Assembly (NCBI RefSeq): GCF_004341105.1
Contig: NZ_SLZK01000003.1
Span: 434,001-498,000, forward strand
Source: Rhizobium sp. BK418
GTDB taxonomy: Bacteria > Pseudomonadota > Alphaproteobacteria > Rhizobiales > Rhizobiaceae
Length of the DNA: 64,000 nucleotides
Direction: 5' to 3'
A program made the position numbers and the translations under genes. Positions 27,032 to 35,916 of the stretch are shown here, piece after piece. Numbering within the stretch: position 1 is the first letter of the stretch; the number at the start of each line of letters is the position of its first letter. A model generated the notes under the pieces. It had not been told where the DNA came from. It saw nothing but the letters and a program-made list of their open reading frames with translations, and searched no databases.

Positions 27032-27343
27032 ATGGTTGACAACGATATTGCCTTAAAACCCAAGACCAAAACGAAGCCCAAGCTGGACAAGCCGAAGCTT
27101 TACAAGGTGATTCTCGTCAATGACGATTACACACCGCGGGAATTCGTCATCATGGTGCTGAGGGCCGTGTTCCGCATGAGCGAGGATGCGGGCTACCGCG
27201 TGATGATGACGGCACACAAGCTCGGCTCTTGCGTGGTCGTCGTCTGCACCAAGGATATCGCCGAGACAAAGGCGAAGGAGGCCATCGATCTTGCCAAGGA
27301 GATGGGCTTTCCGCTGATGTTCACCACTGAGCCCGAGGAATAG
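27032..27343 (+). CDS. clpS: ATP-dependent Clp protease adapter ClpS
   Basis: The product is a 103-residue ClpS with the core LYKVILVNDDYTPREFVIMVL and the N-end-rule pocket region, ending in MGFPLMFTTEPEE. It delivers N-degron substrates to ClpAP. The lysine-rich head (ALKPKTKTKPKLDKPK) is typical of the second alphaproteobacterial paralogue, so ClpS2 may be a better name. Start set at 27032 (ATGGTTGAC) since the homologous N-terminus is short; an ATG at 27008 is the alternative. Confidence 0.92.
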   Translation: MVDNDIALKPKTKTKPKLDKPKLYKVILVNDDYTPREFVIMVLRAVFRMSEDAGYRVMMTAHKLGSCVVVVCTKDIAETKAKEAIDLAKEMGFPLMFTTEPEE

Positions 27344-27362
27344 GACAGGGTCTGTTCCAAAT

Positions 27363-27818
27363 CTAGGATTGCCGGCGGATCTGGTAACCGGTCTTGTCCT
27401 GCAGGAAGCCGCAATTTTCATAGAAACGCAGCGTTGCCGGATCTTTCGATCCAGTCAGCAGCATCACTTTATAGCAGCCGGTATCCCACGCTTGCGTAAT
27501 CGCATGGTGGATGACCTTGCCGGCATAGCCCTGTCTGCGATGATCGGCATGGGTGACGACGTTTTCTATAAGCGCATAGGAAGCGCCGTTGCGTGTCAGG
27601 TTGGGTATGACGATCAGCGTTACCGTCGACGCTGCGATCTCGTCGATAAAGCCAATAAAAACCGTCATACCCGGCTGGGCGAGAATGGCAGAGAAGCGTT
27701 CCTCCGCGAGTTCAGGAGCAAGTGGCCGATCGGAGGAGTTGAGGTGGCCGTAAAGGGTAAGCAGGTTCTGCAGGTCGGCGGAAGCTGCTCGCCGGATGCT
27801 AAGATTCCCGCTTGCCAT
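27363..27818 (-). CDS. GNAT-family N-acetyltransferase
   Basis: The 151-residue protein has the GNAT signature: ALIENVVTHADHRRQGYAGKVIHHAI (acetyl-CoA loop HRRQGYAG) and a C-terminal RFYENCGF motif. Substrate unknown. Its ATG (27816-27818) begins five bases after the pth stop, so the two are probably co-transcribed. Longer in-frame reading into pth is an artefact. Confidence 0.9.
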   Translation of the reverse strand: MASGNLSIRRAASADLQNLLTLYGHLNSSDRPLAPELAEERFSAILAQPGMTVFIGFIDEIAASTVTLIVIPNLTRNGASYALIENVVTHADHRRQGYAGKVIHHAITQAWDTGCYKVMLLTGSKDPATLRFYENCGFLQDKTGYQIRRQS

Positions 27819-27823
27819 CGCAC

Positions 27824-28540
27824 TCAGTCGCTCTTGTTGCCGAACATCTTCTTCAGCATCTCGGCCATGGGACCGGTTGCCGGAAGCTTCTGGTGGCCGT
27901 GGTTGCGGGCCTGATGGATATGAGACTTTCCTGTTGGCTTCTTCTCCGACTTCGGCTTCTCCTCGTCCGCCTTGCTGCCGAGCGCCAGTGCGAGCTTGTT
28001 CATGAGCTGGGAATCCTCGTTGCGGACCAGCATCTCGGCATTGTCTGCGAGCGTATCCAGCAGCGGCTCCAGCCACGCGTTGTCCGCCTTGGCGAAGTCG
28101 CCGAGCACGTGGTTATGCACGAGCTCCTTGACGCCGGGATGGCCGATGCCGATGCGCAGGCGGCGGTATTCCTTGCCGCAATGGGCGTCGAGCGACTTGA
28201 TGCCGTTGTGGCCGCCGTGGCCGCCGCCGGTCTTCAGCCGCGTCTTGCCGGCGGGTAGATCGAGCTCGTCATAGATCGCCACGAGATCGGAAGGCTGCAG
28301 TTTATAGAAGCGCATGGCTTCCCCCACCGCTTCGCCCGAGAGGTTCATGAAGGTCTGCGGCTTGATCAGCAGCACTTTCTCGCCGGCAAGCTCGCCTTCT
28401 GATATCTCGGCTTTGAATTTCTTAGACCAGGGCGAAAAGCTATGGCGGCGATAGATGGCATCCACCGCCATGAAGCCGACATTGTGGCGGTTGCCGGCAT
28501 ATTTTGCGCCGGGATTGCCGAGACCCGCGATGATCAGCAT
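27824..28540 (-). CDS. pth: Peptidyl-tRNA hydrolase
   Basis: The product of 238 residues has the Pth signature [20 protein letters not shown] (catalytic His19 and Asn9), [11 protein letters not shown], and [10 protein letters not shown]. It frees peptidyl-tRNAs released from ribosomes. The C-terminal 45 residues are an added lysine-, histidine- and proline-rich tail typical of rhizobial versions. ATG at 28540 follows AAGGAAGACAGG. Confidence 0.97.
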   Translation of the reverse strand: MLIIAGLGNPGAKYAGNRHNVGFMAVDAIYRRHSFSPWSKKFKAEISEGELAGEKVLLIKPQTFMNLSGEAVGEAMRFYKLQPSDLVAIYDELDLPAGKTRLKTGGGHGGHNGIKSLDAHCGKEYRRLRIGIGHPGVKELVHNHVLGDFAKADNAWLEPLLDTLADNAEMLVRNEDSQLMNKLALALGSKADEEKPKSEKKPTGKSHIHQARNHGHQKLPATGPMAEMLKKMFGNKSD

Positions 28541-28634
28541 GGCCTGTCTTCCTTGCAAGAGCTGTTGCCGTTCACGACAGCGAAACGGCGGCAAAGTCAA
28601 GTGGGAAAGCCTCGGAAGAAAACCGGGCCGCTGA

Positions 28635-29357
28635 TCAATTCTGCAGATGAAGCCCGTATTTCAGGAATATCTGCTTCTGCTCGCCGCTTGCAATCAGCTT
28701 GTCGAGCGAGGTCTGCATACGTGCCAGAAGGTCGTCCGGAAAATTCTTCTCGCAGGCAATACCCATCGGCTGAGAGGAGAGAACGGTCACCATTTCCAGC
28801 GGCTTGTCGGTCTTCAGCTTGTCGAAATAGAGTTCGGAGATCGGCATCATGTCGATGCGTCCGCCGAGCAGCTTGCGCAGCGTCGCGTTGAAATCGCTGG
28901 CGACATCGAGTTTGGAGAAGCCCTTCTCCTTCAGCGTCACTTCGGTATAGTCGTCGCGCTGCACGCCGATCACATATTTCTTTGCCTCTTCCAGATTTGC
29001 GGCCGAGACGCCAGATCCCTTGCGAGCGATCAGGATGTTGCGGTCGACGAGCAGCGGTTCCACCCATTTGAACAGGCCGTCACGCGAAGCGTTATGTGCG
29101 GTGGCAAAAACACAGGTCATTGGTGTCGAGCGGGCGAGGCTGAAGGCGCGAGCCCAGGGCATCACGTCGAGCGTATAACCGACACCAATATCGGCCATGA
29201 TCTTCTCCACCTGTTCGACGGTCGCGCCCTTGATGACCTTTCCCTCGCGGTAGTTGAAGGGGGCGTATTCCTCGGTCACGAAGGCTACCGTCTGGGCTGA
29301 GGCGGATGTCGCTAAGCAGGGCAGGATAAGAAGAGCAAGAAGCAGCAGCTTTTTCAT
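28635..29357 (-). CDS. Periplasmic solute-binding protein, family 3-like, no transporter beside it
   Basis: The 240-residue protein has a signal peptide ([19 protein letters not shown] then SAQ) and a bacterial extracellular solute-binding fold ([29 protein letters not shown]). The binding region has a WARAFS segment and a polar core, with a typical [18 protein letters not shown] terminus. Start at ATG 29357 with GGGAGG eight bases ahead. The nearest gene, 26 bases upstream on the same strand, encodes a membrane GGDEF-EAL protein; no permease or ATPase is nearby. Best read as a periplasmic sensor partner of the cyclic di-GMP enzyme. Confidence 0.88.
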   Translation of the reverse strand: MKKLLLLALLILPCLATSASAQTVAFVTEEYAPFNYREGKVIKGATVEQVEKIMADIGVGYTLDVMPWARAFSLARSTPMTCVFATAHNASRDGLFKWVEPLLVDRNILIARKGSGVSAANLEEAKKYVIGVQRDDYTEVTLKEKGFSKLDVASDFNATLRKLLGGRIDMMPISELYFDKLKTDKPLEMVTVLSSQPMGIACEKNFPDDLLARMQTSLDKLIASGEQKQIFLKYGLHLQN

Positions 29358-29383
29358 TGCGATACCTCCCATATCTCGTCAGT

Positions 29384-31741
29384 TCATGAAGCGCGCGTCA
29401 CGTTCGGTTGCGCGCTGCTCAGTTCCTCGATCAGCTTGGCGGCATTTTGCGGACGGTGGAACAGATAACCCTGGCCATAGTCGAGGCCCATTTGATACAG
29501 CGTTCCGCATTCCTCTTCCGTTTCGATCCCTTCGGCGATCACGGTGCAGTTCATCTTGTGCGACAGCGTGGTGATGCCTTCGATCAGCATGCGGCTCTTC
29601 TGGCGCACGTCATCGTCAGCATCATTGATGGCGCGGGTGAAGGATTGATCGATCTTGATGATGTCGACCGGGAAGCGATTGAGATAGCTCAGCGACGAGT
29701 AGCCGGTCCCGAAATCGTCGAGGGCAATGCGGCAGCCGAAACGGCGCAGTTCCGTCACGACCATGCGGATCTGAGGGTTATCGTGCATCAGCACCGCTTC
29801 GGTGATCTCGACGACGATACGATCCGGCAGGATGCCGTGGCGGCCGAGGATGGCTGCGAGGCGGGCAGCGAGCGCCGGCTCAAACTGAAGCGGCGAGAAA
29901 TTGATCGCGAGATAGGTGTCCTGCATGCCTGGGAGGCGGGAGATCTTTGCCAGATTGGCGATTGCCTTTTCCATGATGACGTTGCCGACACGCACGATCT
30001 TGGCGGTCTCTTCGGCGACACTGATGATTTCGGCGGGCGGCATGAGGCCTTTCTGCGGGTGGTTGAGGCGCATCAGCGCTTCGAAGCCGGCAACGTTGCG
30101 GCCGTTCAGATTGACGATCGGCTGGAGATAGGCCTCGAACCAATCGTCGGCGAGGCCGGCCTCGATATGAGCTTCGATCTCGGCGCGTCGACGGGCATGA
30201 TCGAGCATGCCGTTATCGAAGATTTGCGCGCCGTTCTTGCCGTCGCGCTTTTTGGCGTACATGGCCATATCGGACTTCTGCAGCAATTCCGCGGCGGTTG
30301 CGGCATGGCGAGGATAGATGGCGATGCCGACGGAGGCGCTGAGATGCATGTCCGGGCCGAACGGCGTCTCGAAGATCGAGGCAATCTGGTCGCACATGGC
30401 GCGGGCGCGCTTTTCGGCATTTTTGGCCGGTAGCAGGATAGCAAATTCATCGCCGCCGAGACGAGCGGCTTCATCGGAAGGGGCAAGGAGGGTCTTCAGC
30501 CGTTCGACAAGTTCGATGAGGGCCGCGTCACCTGCGGCATGGCCCATGTTGTCGTTGATCCATTTGAAGCGGTCGAGGTCGACGAATAGGCAGGCTAGCT
30601 CCTGACCGGCAGCGTCGGCGGACGCGATTTTGTTGTCGAGCACGGCCTCAAAACCCTGGCGATTCAGCAGACCGGTCAGGTGGTCAGTAATCGCTAGACG
30701 GTGGTTGCGGTCTTCGGAGGCCTTCAGCTCCGTCACGTCGGTCATGACGGAAAGTGACTGACCTTCCTGTCCCTGGGTCGTCAGCGCCGATTCCATGATG
30801 AGGACGTCCATGATGCGGCCGTCCATGCAGACGAACTTGACAGTCACATCTCCGGTGCCGTTCTCACGCTGGCTCTTGCGCTTGATGAACTTCTCACGGG
30901 TGGAGGGGGTGACCAGATCGGAGAAGTTCCGGCCGATGACGGCGACGCGGTGATAACCGGTCGCAAGCAGCCAATAGTCGCTGACGGCGGTGATCCGGTC
31001 TTCCTCGTCGAGCGAGAAGAGCATGGCGGGCGTCAGGTTGTAGATGTCGGTAGTGCGCCGATGCGCAAGCTTCAGTTCTGTTTCCTCGTTTTCCAGCTTC
31101 GTCTGCATTTCGTTGAAGCTCTGGGCAAGGCGGCCCATCTCGTCGTTCGACTGCCAGTCGACATGGTGGCGGGAGCCGAGCTGGCGCGTCGCCTCGATTG
31201 CGGCCGTCAGGCGCATCAGAGGCTTGATGACGAAGATGCGATTGCCGATAAGCGCGGTTGCAAAAACAGCCAGCACCGCGAAAATGAAGATCGAGATAAA
31301 GACGACCTCTTCCTGCTTCAGGCCGGAAAACAGGCCGAGTGCCGGATAGAAGACGGAGATGCTGCCAAGGTTTTTTGGGCCATCGACGGTGTTGTAGATG
31401 ATGGCGCGGGAGACCTGAACCAGCTTGCCGTTGAACGACCTCGGGATGGTCGACTGGCTGACGTCGAGTTGGCCGGACTGGTCGCGAACTTCCACCTTGA
31501 CGATGGCGCCTTGCGAGACGACCGTCGCGCTGATCTGTGTCACGCTATCGGCATCAAGATCCCAAAGCGGCTTGGCGAGCGCCTGGGCATTTGCCACAAG
31601 AAGAACGGAAATATGGTCACGTATTTCCTTGTCGGCGCGTTCAGAGGAAAGGAAAAGAAAAAGAACAAATAGGGGGGCTACAAAAACAAGTAGCGCGCCG
31701 CAAACAATCGCAAAAAATCTGTTCTCAACGGAATTATTCAT
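29384..31741 (-). CDS. Membrane-bound HAMP-PAS-GGDEF-EAL cyclic di-GMP enzyme
   Basis: The predicted product of 785 residues has membrane segments at about 9-31 and 146-168 enclosing a 115-residue periplasmic region, then HAMP (about 170-225), PAS (about 235-345), GGDEF (motif at 429-433) and EAL (motif 554-556) domains. The EAL catalytic set (E554, N614, E645, D675-D676, K696, E737, Q757) is intact. The inhibitory RxxD site ahead of GGDEF reads APSD, so product inhibition is probably lost. ATG at 31741 follows GGAGCAAACGGAACC. The next gene on the same strand encodes a solute-binding protein. Confidence 0.94.
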   Translation of the reverse strand: MNNSVENRFFAIVCGALLVFVAPLFVLFLFLSSERADKEIRDHISVLLVANAQALAKPLWDLDADSVTQISATVVSQGAIVKVEVRDQSGQLDVSQSTIPRSFNGKLVQVSRAIIYNTVDGPKNLGSISVFYPALGLFSGLKQEEVVFISIFIFAVLAVFATALIGNRIFVIKPLMRLTAAIEATRQLGSRHHVDWQSNDEMGRLAQSFNEMQTKLENEETELKLAHRRTTDIYNLTPAMLFSLDEEDRITAVSDYWLLATGYHRVAVIGRNFSDLVTPSTREKFIKRKSQRENGTGDVTVKFVCMDGRIMDVLIMESALTTQGQEGQSLSVMTDVTELKASEDRNHRLAITDHLTGLLNRQGFEAVLDNKIASADAAGQELACLFVDLDRFKWINDNMGHAAGDAALIELVERLKTLLAPSDEAARLGGDEFAILLPAKNAEKRARAMCDQIASIFETPFGPDMHLSASVGIAIYPRHAATAAELLQKSDMAMYAKKRDGKNGAQIFDNGMLDHARRRAEIEAHIEAGLADDWFEAYLQPIVNLNGRNVAGFEALMRLNHPQKGLMPPAEIISVAEETAKIVRVGNVIMEKAIANLAKISRLPGMQDTYLAINFSPLQFEPALAARLAAILGRHGILPDRIVVEITEAVLMHDNPQIRMVVTELRRFGCRIALDDFGTGYSSLSYLNRFPVDIIKIDQSFTRAINDADDDVRQKSRMLIEGITTLSHKMNCTVIAEGIETEEECGTLYQMGLDYGQGYLFHRPQNAAKLIEELSSAQPNVTRAS

Positions 31742-31867
31742 GGTTCCGTTTGCTCCATCGGGTCGGAATATTTTGCGGTCACGCAGCAACGCGGGAACTT
31801 CGCAACCAGCCGGAGCATGCTTCCATGAATGTGTTAAATGTTGCTGAAATAAGCCTTTTTTGCCAAT

Positions 31868-31902
31868 GAAAAAGCCCGTCTCCAAAAATGAAAACGGGCT
31901 TT
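31868..31902 (-). terminator. Terminator of rplY
   Basis: AAAGCCCGT (31871-31879) pairs with ACGGGCTTT (31894-31902); on the minus strand T-rich sequence follows. It lies 26 bases after the rplY stop and may shield the GGDEF-EAL gene downstream. Confidence 0.8.
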
Positions 31903-31927
31903 ATGCTTTACAAATTGGTAGAAGCTA

Positions 31928-32545
31928 TCAGGCTTCTGCTTCGCCTTCACCTTCGGCAGCGGCATCGTCGACACCGGCGGCCGGAGCAATGATCGTCGCG
32001 ATCGTGAAGTCGCGATCAGCGATGACGGGCGTTACGCCCTTCGGCAGCGTGATTTCCGAAATATGGATGCTGTCGCCGATCTTGTGGCCGGAGAGGTCAA
32101 CGGTGAAGAATTCCGGGATCGCGTTAGCCGGGCAGTGAACTTCGACTTCGTGGCGAACGATGTTCAGGACGCCGCCGACCTTGAGGCCCGGGGACTTTTC
32201 TTCGTTGACGAAGTGAACCGGGATTTCAACGGTGACCTGGGTGTTGCCGGATACGCGCAGGAAATCGACGTGCATCGTGAAGTCGCGAACCGGATCGAGC
32301 TGATAGTCCTTCGGCAGAACCTGGTACTTCTTGCCATCGACGTCGATGGTCGCAACGGTGGTCATGAAACCACCGGCATGAATACGCTTCGTCACCTCAT
32401 TGGTGTTGATAGCGATGGAAATCGGGGCCTGCTTGTCACCATAGATGATAGCGGGAATAAAGCCGTTGCGGCGGAGTTCACGGGCGGACCCCTTACCAAC
32501 CCGTTCGCGCGCCTCGGCCTTGAGCTCGTACGTTTCGTGGCTCAT
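31928..32545 (-). CDS. rplY: 50S ribosomal protein L25/general stress protein Ctc
   Basis: The product of 205 residues is the long (Ctc) form of L25: an N-terminal L25 5S-rRNA-binding domain ([21 protein letters not shown]) and a beta-rich C-terminal domain with an acidic [11 protein letters not shown] tail. It binds 5S rRNA in the large subunit. A promoter-like TTGCGT-N17-TATAGG lies 130-160 bases upstream on the minus strand. In many rhizobia rplY lies beside pth; here a GGDEF-EAL/solute-binding pair separates them. Confidence 0.96.
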   Translation of the reverse strand: MSHETYELKAEARERVGKGSARELRRNGFIPAIIYGDKQAPISIAINTNEVTKRIHAGGFMTTVATIDVDGKKYQVLPKDYQLDPVRDFTMHVDFLRVSGNTQVTVEIPVHFVNEEKSPGLKVGGVLNIVRHEVEVHCPANAIPEFFTVDLSGHKIGDSIHISEITLPKGVTPVIADRDFTIATIIAPAAGVDDAAAEGEGEAEA

Positions 32546-32673
32546 GGCTAGTCCTTTCGAGGTTATTTGGAGAGCCCGCGGCGGGCTTGAAGCCTTGTGC
32601 CTCGGACTGGAGGCGGATCGTAGTATCCGTCCTCATCCGCGTTGCCTCCAAGGGTGTCTACGCGGACGCGTGG

Positions 32674-32702
32674 CCTATAATATAAGTGTCATCCAAACGC
32701 AA
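32674..32702 (-). promoter_or_regulatory. Probable rplY promoter
   Basis: On the minus strand TTGCGT (32702 to 32697) and TATAGG (32679 to 32674) are separated by 17 bases. This gives a leader of about 120 bases before the rplY ATG. Inferred from spacing only. Confidence 0.4.
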
Positions 32703-32962
32703 GCAGCGAAACCCGGCGTCTCGTCACGTAAAGACCAATCGGACAGGCGGAGTTACACGCTTCGTTGGCGTTACACCCAAAATCTTGCGGAGTGCAATCG
32801 TTGGTACTCTTCAGGTGGCGTCAAAACTGCTGATAAGCCTTCATTGTTCGCGCGTTAATCACAAAGTCGAACAGAAGGTTCCACTTTAGCAGCCAAAGCC
32901 GCTGATTATCGCTTCTTTAACGTCGGCAGATCGATGTCGGACATGAAAAGAATGGGCTTCTC

Positions 32963-35752
32963 ATGTTCGCGATCGTATCCTGCCTGACATATCAACATGA
33001 CCTGACACTCGTTTTGTTGGCTGCTGCGCTATGCCTAGTGTCCAATCTCGGAACGATCCTGTTCCTGAGAAGCGCCGGCAAGTCGAAAGGCGCGCCGCGC
33101 TGGATCTGGCTCTCCGTCGCGGGCGCGGCCGGCGGCTTCGGCATCTGGTCGACGCATTTCGTCGCCATGCTGGCTTATGATCCTGGCATGATCGTCGGCT
33201 ATGATCGCGATTTGACGCTGATTTCGCTTGGCGCAGCTTTTGCCTCCACCTTTGTCGCCGGCATGGCAGCCGTGTCCCTTTCGGGTTCTCAGGCCAATAT
33301 TGCCGCCGGCCTAGTTTTCGGTGTCGGCGTTGCAGCCATGCATTTCACCGGCATGGCCGGTCTGCAGGTTCCCGGGACGGTCGTCTGGGACCAGCATCTT
33401 GTTGCGTCCGCGCTGATCATATCGGTTGTGATGGCGACATGGGGATTTGCGCTCACAAAGAACTGTAAAGGTTCGAACTGGAACGTTCTCGCCGCTGCCT
33501 CTGCGCTGTCGCTTGGCATCGTGTTGATGCATTTCACGGCAATGGGTGCGTTGTCCTTTGTCGAAGGGGGTGGGAGAGCGATAGAACCGCAGGCACTGTC
33601 GAAGCCGGTCCTGTTGGTGACCATTCTCGTCGTGTCGATTTCAATGCTCGCCTCGGGTATTTCGGCATCGATCATCGCGTTTCGCGCAGCCAGGCAGACG
33701 AGCGCGAGCGAGACCAAGTTTGAGTTGCTCGTGCAGGGTGTGACGGACTACGCAATCTATATGCTCGATCCTACAGGCGTCGTAACGAACTGGAATGCGG
33801 GAGCCGAACGGGCGAAAGGTTATAGCGCCGCTGAGATTGTCGGAGAGAATTTCGCCCGGTTTTATTCCGCCGAAGATCAGCAGAAGGCGCTTCCGCAGCA
33901 GGCTCTTCAATCCGCTCTCGCCAATGGCAGGTTTGAGGCCGAGGGACTTCGTTTCCGCAAGGACGGATCCTCGTTCTGGGCCCATGTCGTCATCCAGCCC
34001 GTCTATGACGACGGCCGCAAACTTGTCGGATACGCGAAGATCATCCGGGATATCACCCAGACAAAGATCGACCGTGATCGCATCGACGAAGTATCGCGAA
34101 ACCTCGATCTGGCTCTGGAGAATATGAGCCAGGGCATCTCGATGTTCGACAGCAATGAGCGCCTGATCCTCGCAAACGCTCGCTATAGCCAGCTTTTCGG
34201 TTTTCCTGAGAATTTCATTCGCCCGGGTCTTACCTATTCCGAGATCGTGCGCAGCGGCTATCAGATCATCCTTGGCGACAACGATAATGCCGATTCAAGG
34301 GCAACGGATCACTACCGCCGGCATATGGCCACCATGCGCTCAGGTCAGAAGACCCTGGTGCATCAGACGATGAAAGGCCGGTCCATTCTTGCGACGTTCA
34401 ACGTTCTGGCGGATGGTGGCTGGGTTACGACATTCGAAGACATTACCGAACGGCTGGCGCGCGAAGAGAAAATCGCATTCATGGCCAAGCACGATGCTTT
34501 GACCGGTCTACCGAACCGTCCGACCTTCAATGACTATCTGTCGCATCAGCTGGCAATCGCCAAAAGGCTGTCCAGCAAGGTTGCAGTCATTGGCATCGAT
34601 CTGGATAGATTTAAGGAAATCAATGACCAGATGGGGCATCTGGCAGGCGATTTCGTGTTGAGCATCTTGGCCGCACGATTGAATGGCATCCTGCGTGACG
34701 AGGAGTTCGTCGCTCGGCTGGGGGGAGACGAATTCGCGGCTGTAAAGCGGTTCAACGGCAGGGCTGAGCTTGACGATTTCGTTGCGCGGCTGGAAGCCGT
34801 CCTCACGGAGAAGATGGATTTCGAGGGGCATCACATCGTCCCCGGCGCGAGTCTTGGCGTTGCACTTTACCCCGAAGCCGGAGACAAGGCGGAAACGCTT
34901 CTCGCGAATGCTGATCTCGCTATGTATCGGGCAAAGCATGAAGTCGGGCACAACGTCTGTTTCTACGAGGAATCCATGGACGAAGCGTCGCGGGACAGGA
35001 GAAAACTGGCCCGTGACCTGTGGGCCGCGATCGAACGCGATCAGATGTACCTTCATTATCAGGTTCAGAAGTCGGTTCCGACCGGCAAGACGACCGGTTA
35101 CGAAGTGCTGCTCAGATGGAACCATCCCGAACGCGGGAACATTCCGCCTGTCGATTTCATTCCGATTGCCGAGGAGTGCGGTGCGATTGTGCCTATCGGC
35201 GAATGGGTGCTTCGTGAAGCATGCAGAGAGGCAGTCAGCTGGAAGAACGACATCAAGATCGCCGTCAATATTTCGCCCATCCAGATCGCCCATGCAAACA
35301 TCGCGGAGCTGGTTCGCTCGGTCCTTGACGAAACTGGTCTGCCGGCATCACGGCTCGAACTGGAGATTACCGAGTCGTCGATCATCGTCGACAAGAACAA
35401 GGCGCTGGTCGCTATGCGTGCGCTGAAGCAGCAGGGCGTTGCCATTGCCATAGACGATTTCGGAACGGGCTATTCTTCGCTTGAAACCCTTCGCTCGTTC
35501 CCCTTCGACAAGATCAAGCTCGATCGCAGCTTCATGAATGAGGTCGAGACCAGCCAGGAAGCAAAGGCGGTTATTCGCTCCATCCTGGCGCTAGGACGCG
35601 GCTTGTCGATCCCCGTGCTTGCCGAAGGCGTCGAAACGCTGAGCCAACTCGAACTGCTGACATCCGAAGGCTGCGACGAGGCTCAAGGCTACTATTTCGG
35701 CCGTCCGGCACGAATGGAAAAACAACGGCTTGCGCTCAACACAGCGGCTTGA
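32963..35752 (+). CDS. MHYT-PAS-GGDEF-EAL cyclic di-GMP enzyme
   Basis: The 929-residue protein starts with a seven-helix MHYT sensor (about 1-240; MHFTGM and MHFTAM repeats that may bind copper or sense O2, CO or NO), followed by two PAS-type segments (about 250-365 and 380-495), a GGDEF domain (motif 587-591) and an EAL domain whose motif reads EVL at 714-716. The EITESS and DDFGTGYSS motifs are present. The inhibitory site ahead of GGDEF is RDEE, one step from RxxD. Could make or break cyclic di-GMP, or switch between both. Confidence 0.95.
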   Translation: MFAIVSCLTYQHDLTLVLLAAALCLVSNLGTILFLRSAGKSKGAPRWIWLSVAGAAGGFGIWSTHFVAMLAYDPGMIVGYDRDLTLISLGAAFASTFVAGMAAVSLSGSQANIAAGLVFGVGVAAMHFTGMAGLQVPGTVVWDQHLVASALIISVVMATWGFALTKNCKGSNWNVLAAASALSLGIVLMHFTAMGALSFVEGGGRAIEPQALSKPVLLVTILVVSISMLASGISASIIAFRAARQTSASETKFELLVQGVTDYAIYMLDPTGVVTNWNAGAERAKGYSAAEIVGENFARFYSAEDQQKALPQQALQSALANGRFEAEGLRFRKDGSSFWAHVVIQPVYDDGRKLVGYAKIIRDITQTKIDRDRIDEVSRNLDLALENMSQGISMFDSNERLILANARYSQLFGFPENFIRPGLTYSEIVRSGYQIILGDNDNADSRATDHYRRHMATMRSGQKTLVHQTMKGRSILATFNVLADGGWVTTFEDITERLAREEKIAFMAKHDALTGLPNRPTFNDYLSHQLAIAKRLSSKVAVIGIDLDRFKEINDQMGHLAGDFVLSILAARLNGILRDEEFVARLGGDEFAAVKRFNGRAELDDFVARLEAVLTEKMDFEGHHIVPGASLGVALYPEAGDKAETLLANADLAMYRAKHEVGHNVCFYEESMDEASRDRRKLARDLWAAIERDQMYLHYQVQKSVPTGKTTGYEVLLRWNHPERGNIPPVDFIPIAEECGAIVPIGEWVLREACREAVSWKNDIKIAVNISPIQIAHANIAELVRSVLDETGLPASRLELEITESSIIVDKNKALVAMRALKQQGVAIAIDDFGTGYSSLETLRSFPFDKIKLDRSFMNEVETSQEAKAVIRSILALGRGLSIPVLAEGVETLSQLELLTSEGCDEAQGYYFGRPARMEKQRLALNTAA

Positions 35753-35916
35753 CCGGAGGGCGCGATCAGGATCGGAGGCACGGCAAACTTCGGCAGGGCA
35801 GACCGGTCTCATGGGGCCGAATTGCAAAATACATCCGTTCAAGCGTGCTGGGTTGACACCGGAAGCTATCCGATCTTCCTATGGCCGCATCCAAAGCGGC
35901 TGAGGAGAGTGCGGAT

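Noticed and set aside
32445..32858. Plus-strand frame upstream of the MHYT gene
   Set aside because: Antisense to rplY start and its leader, no ribosome site or motif.
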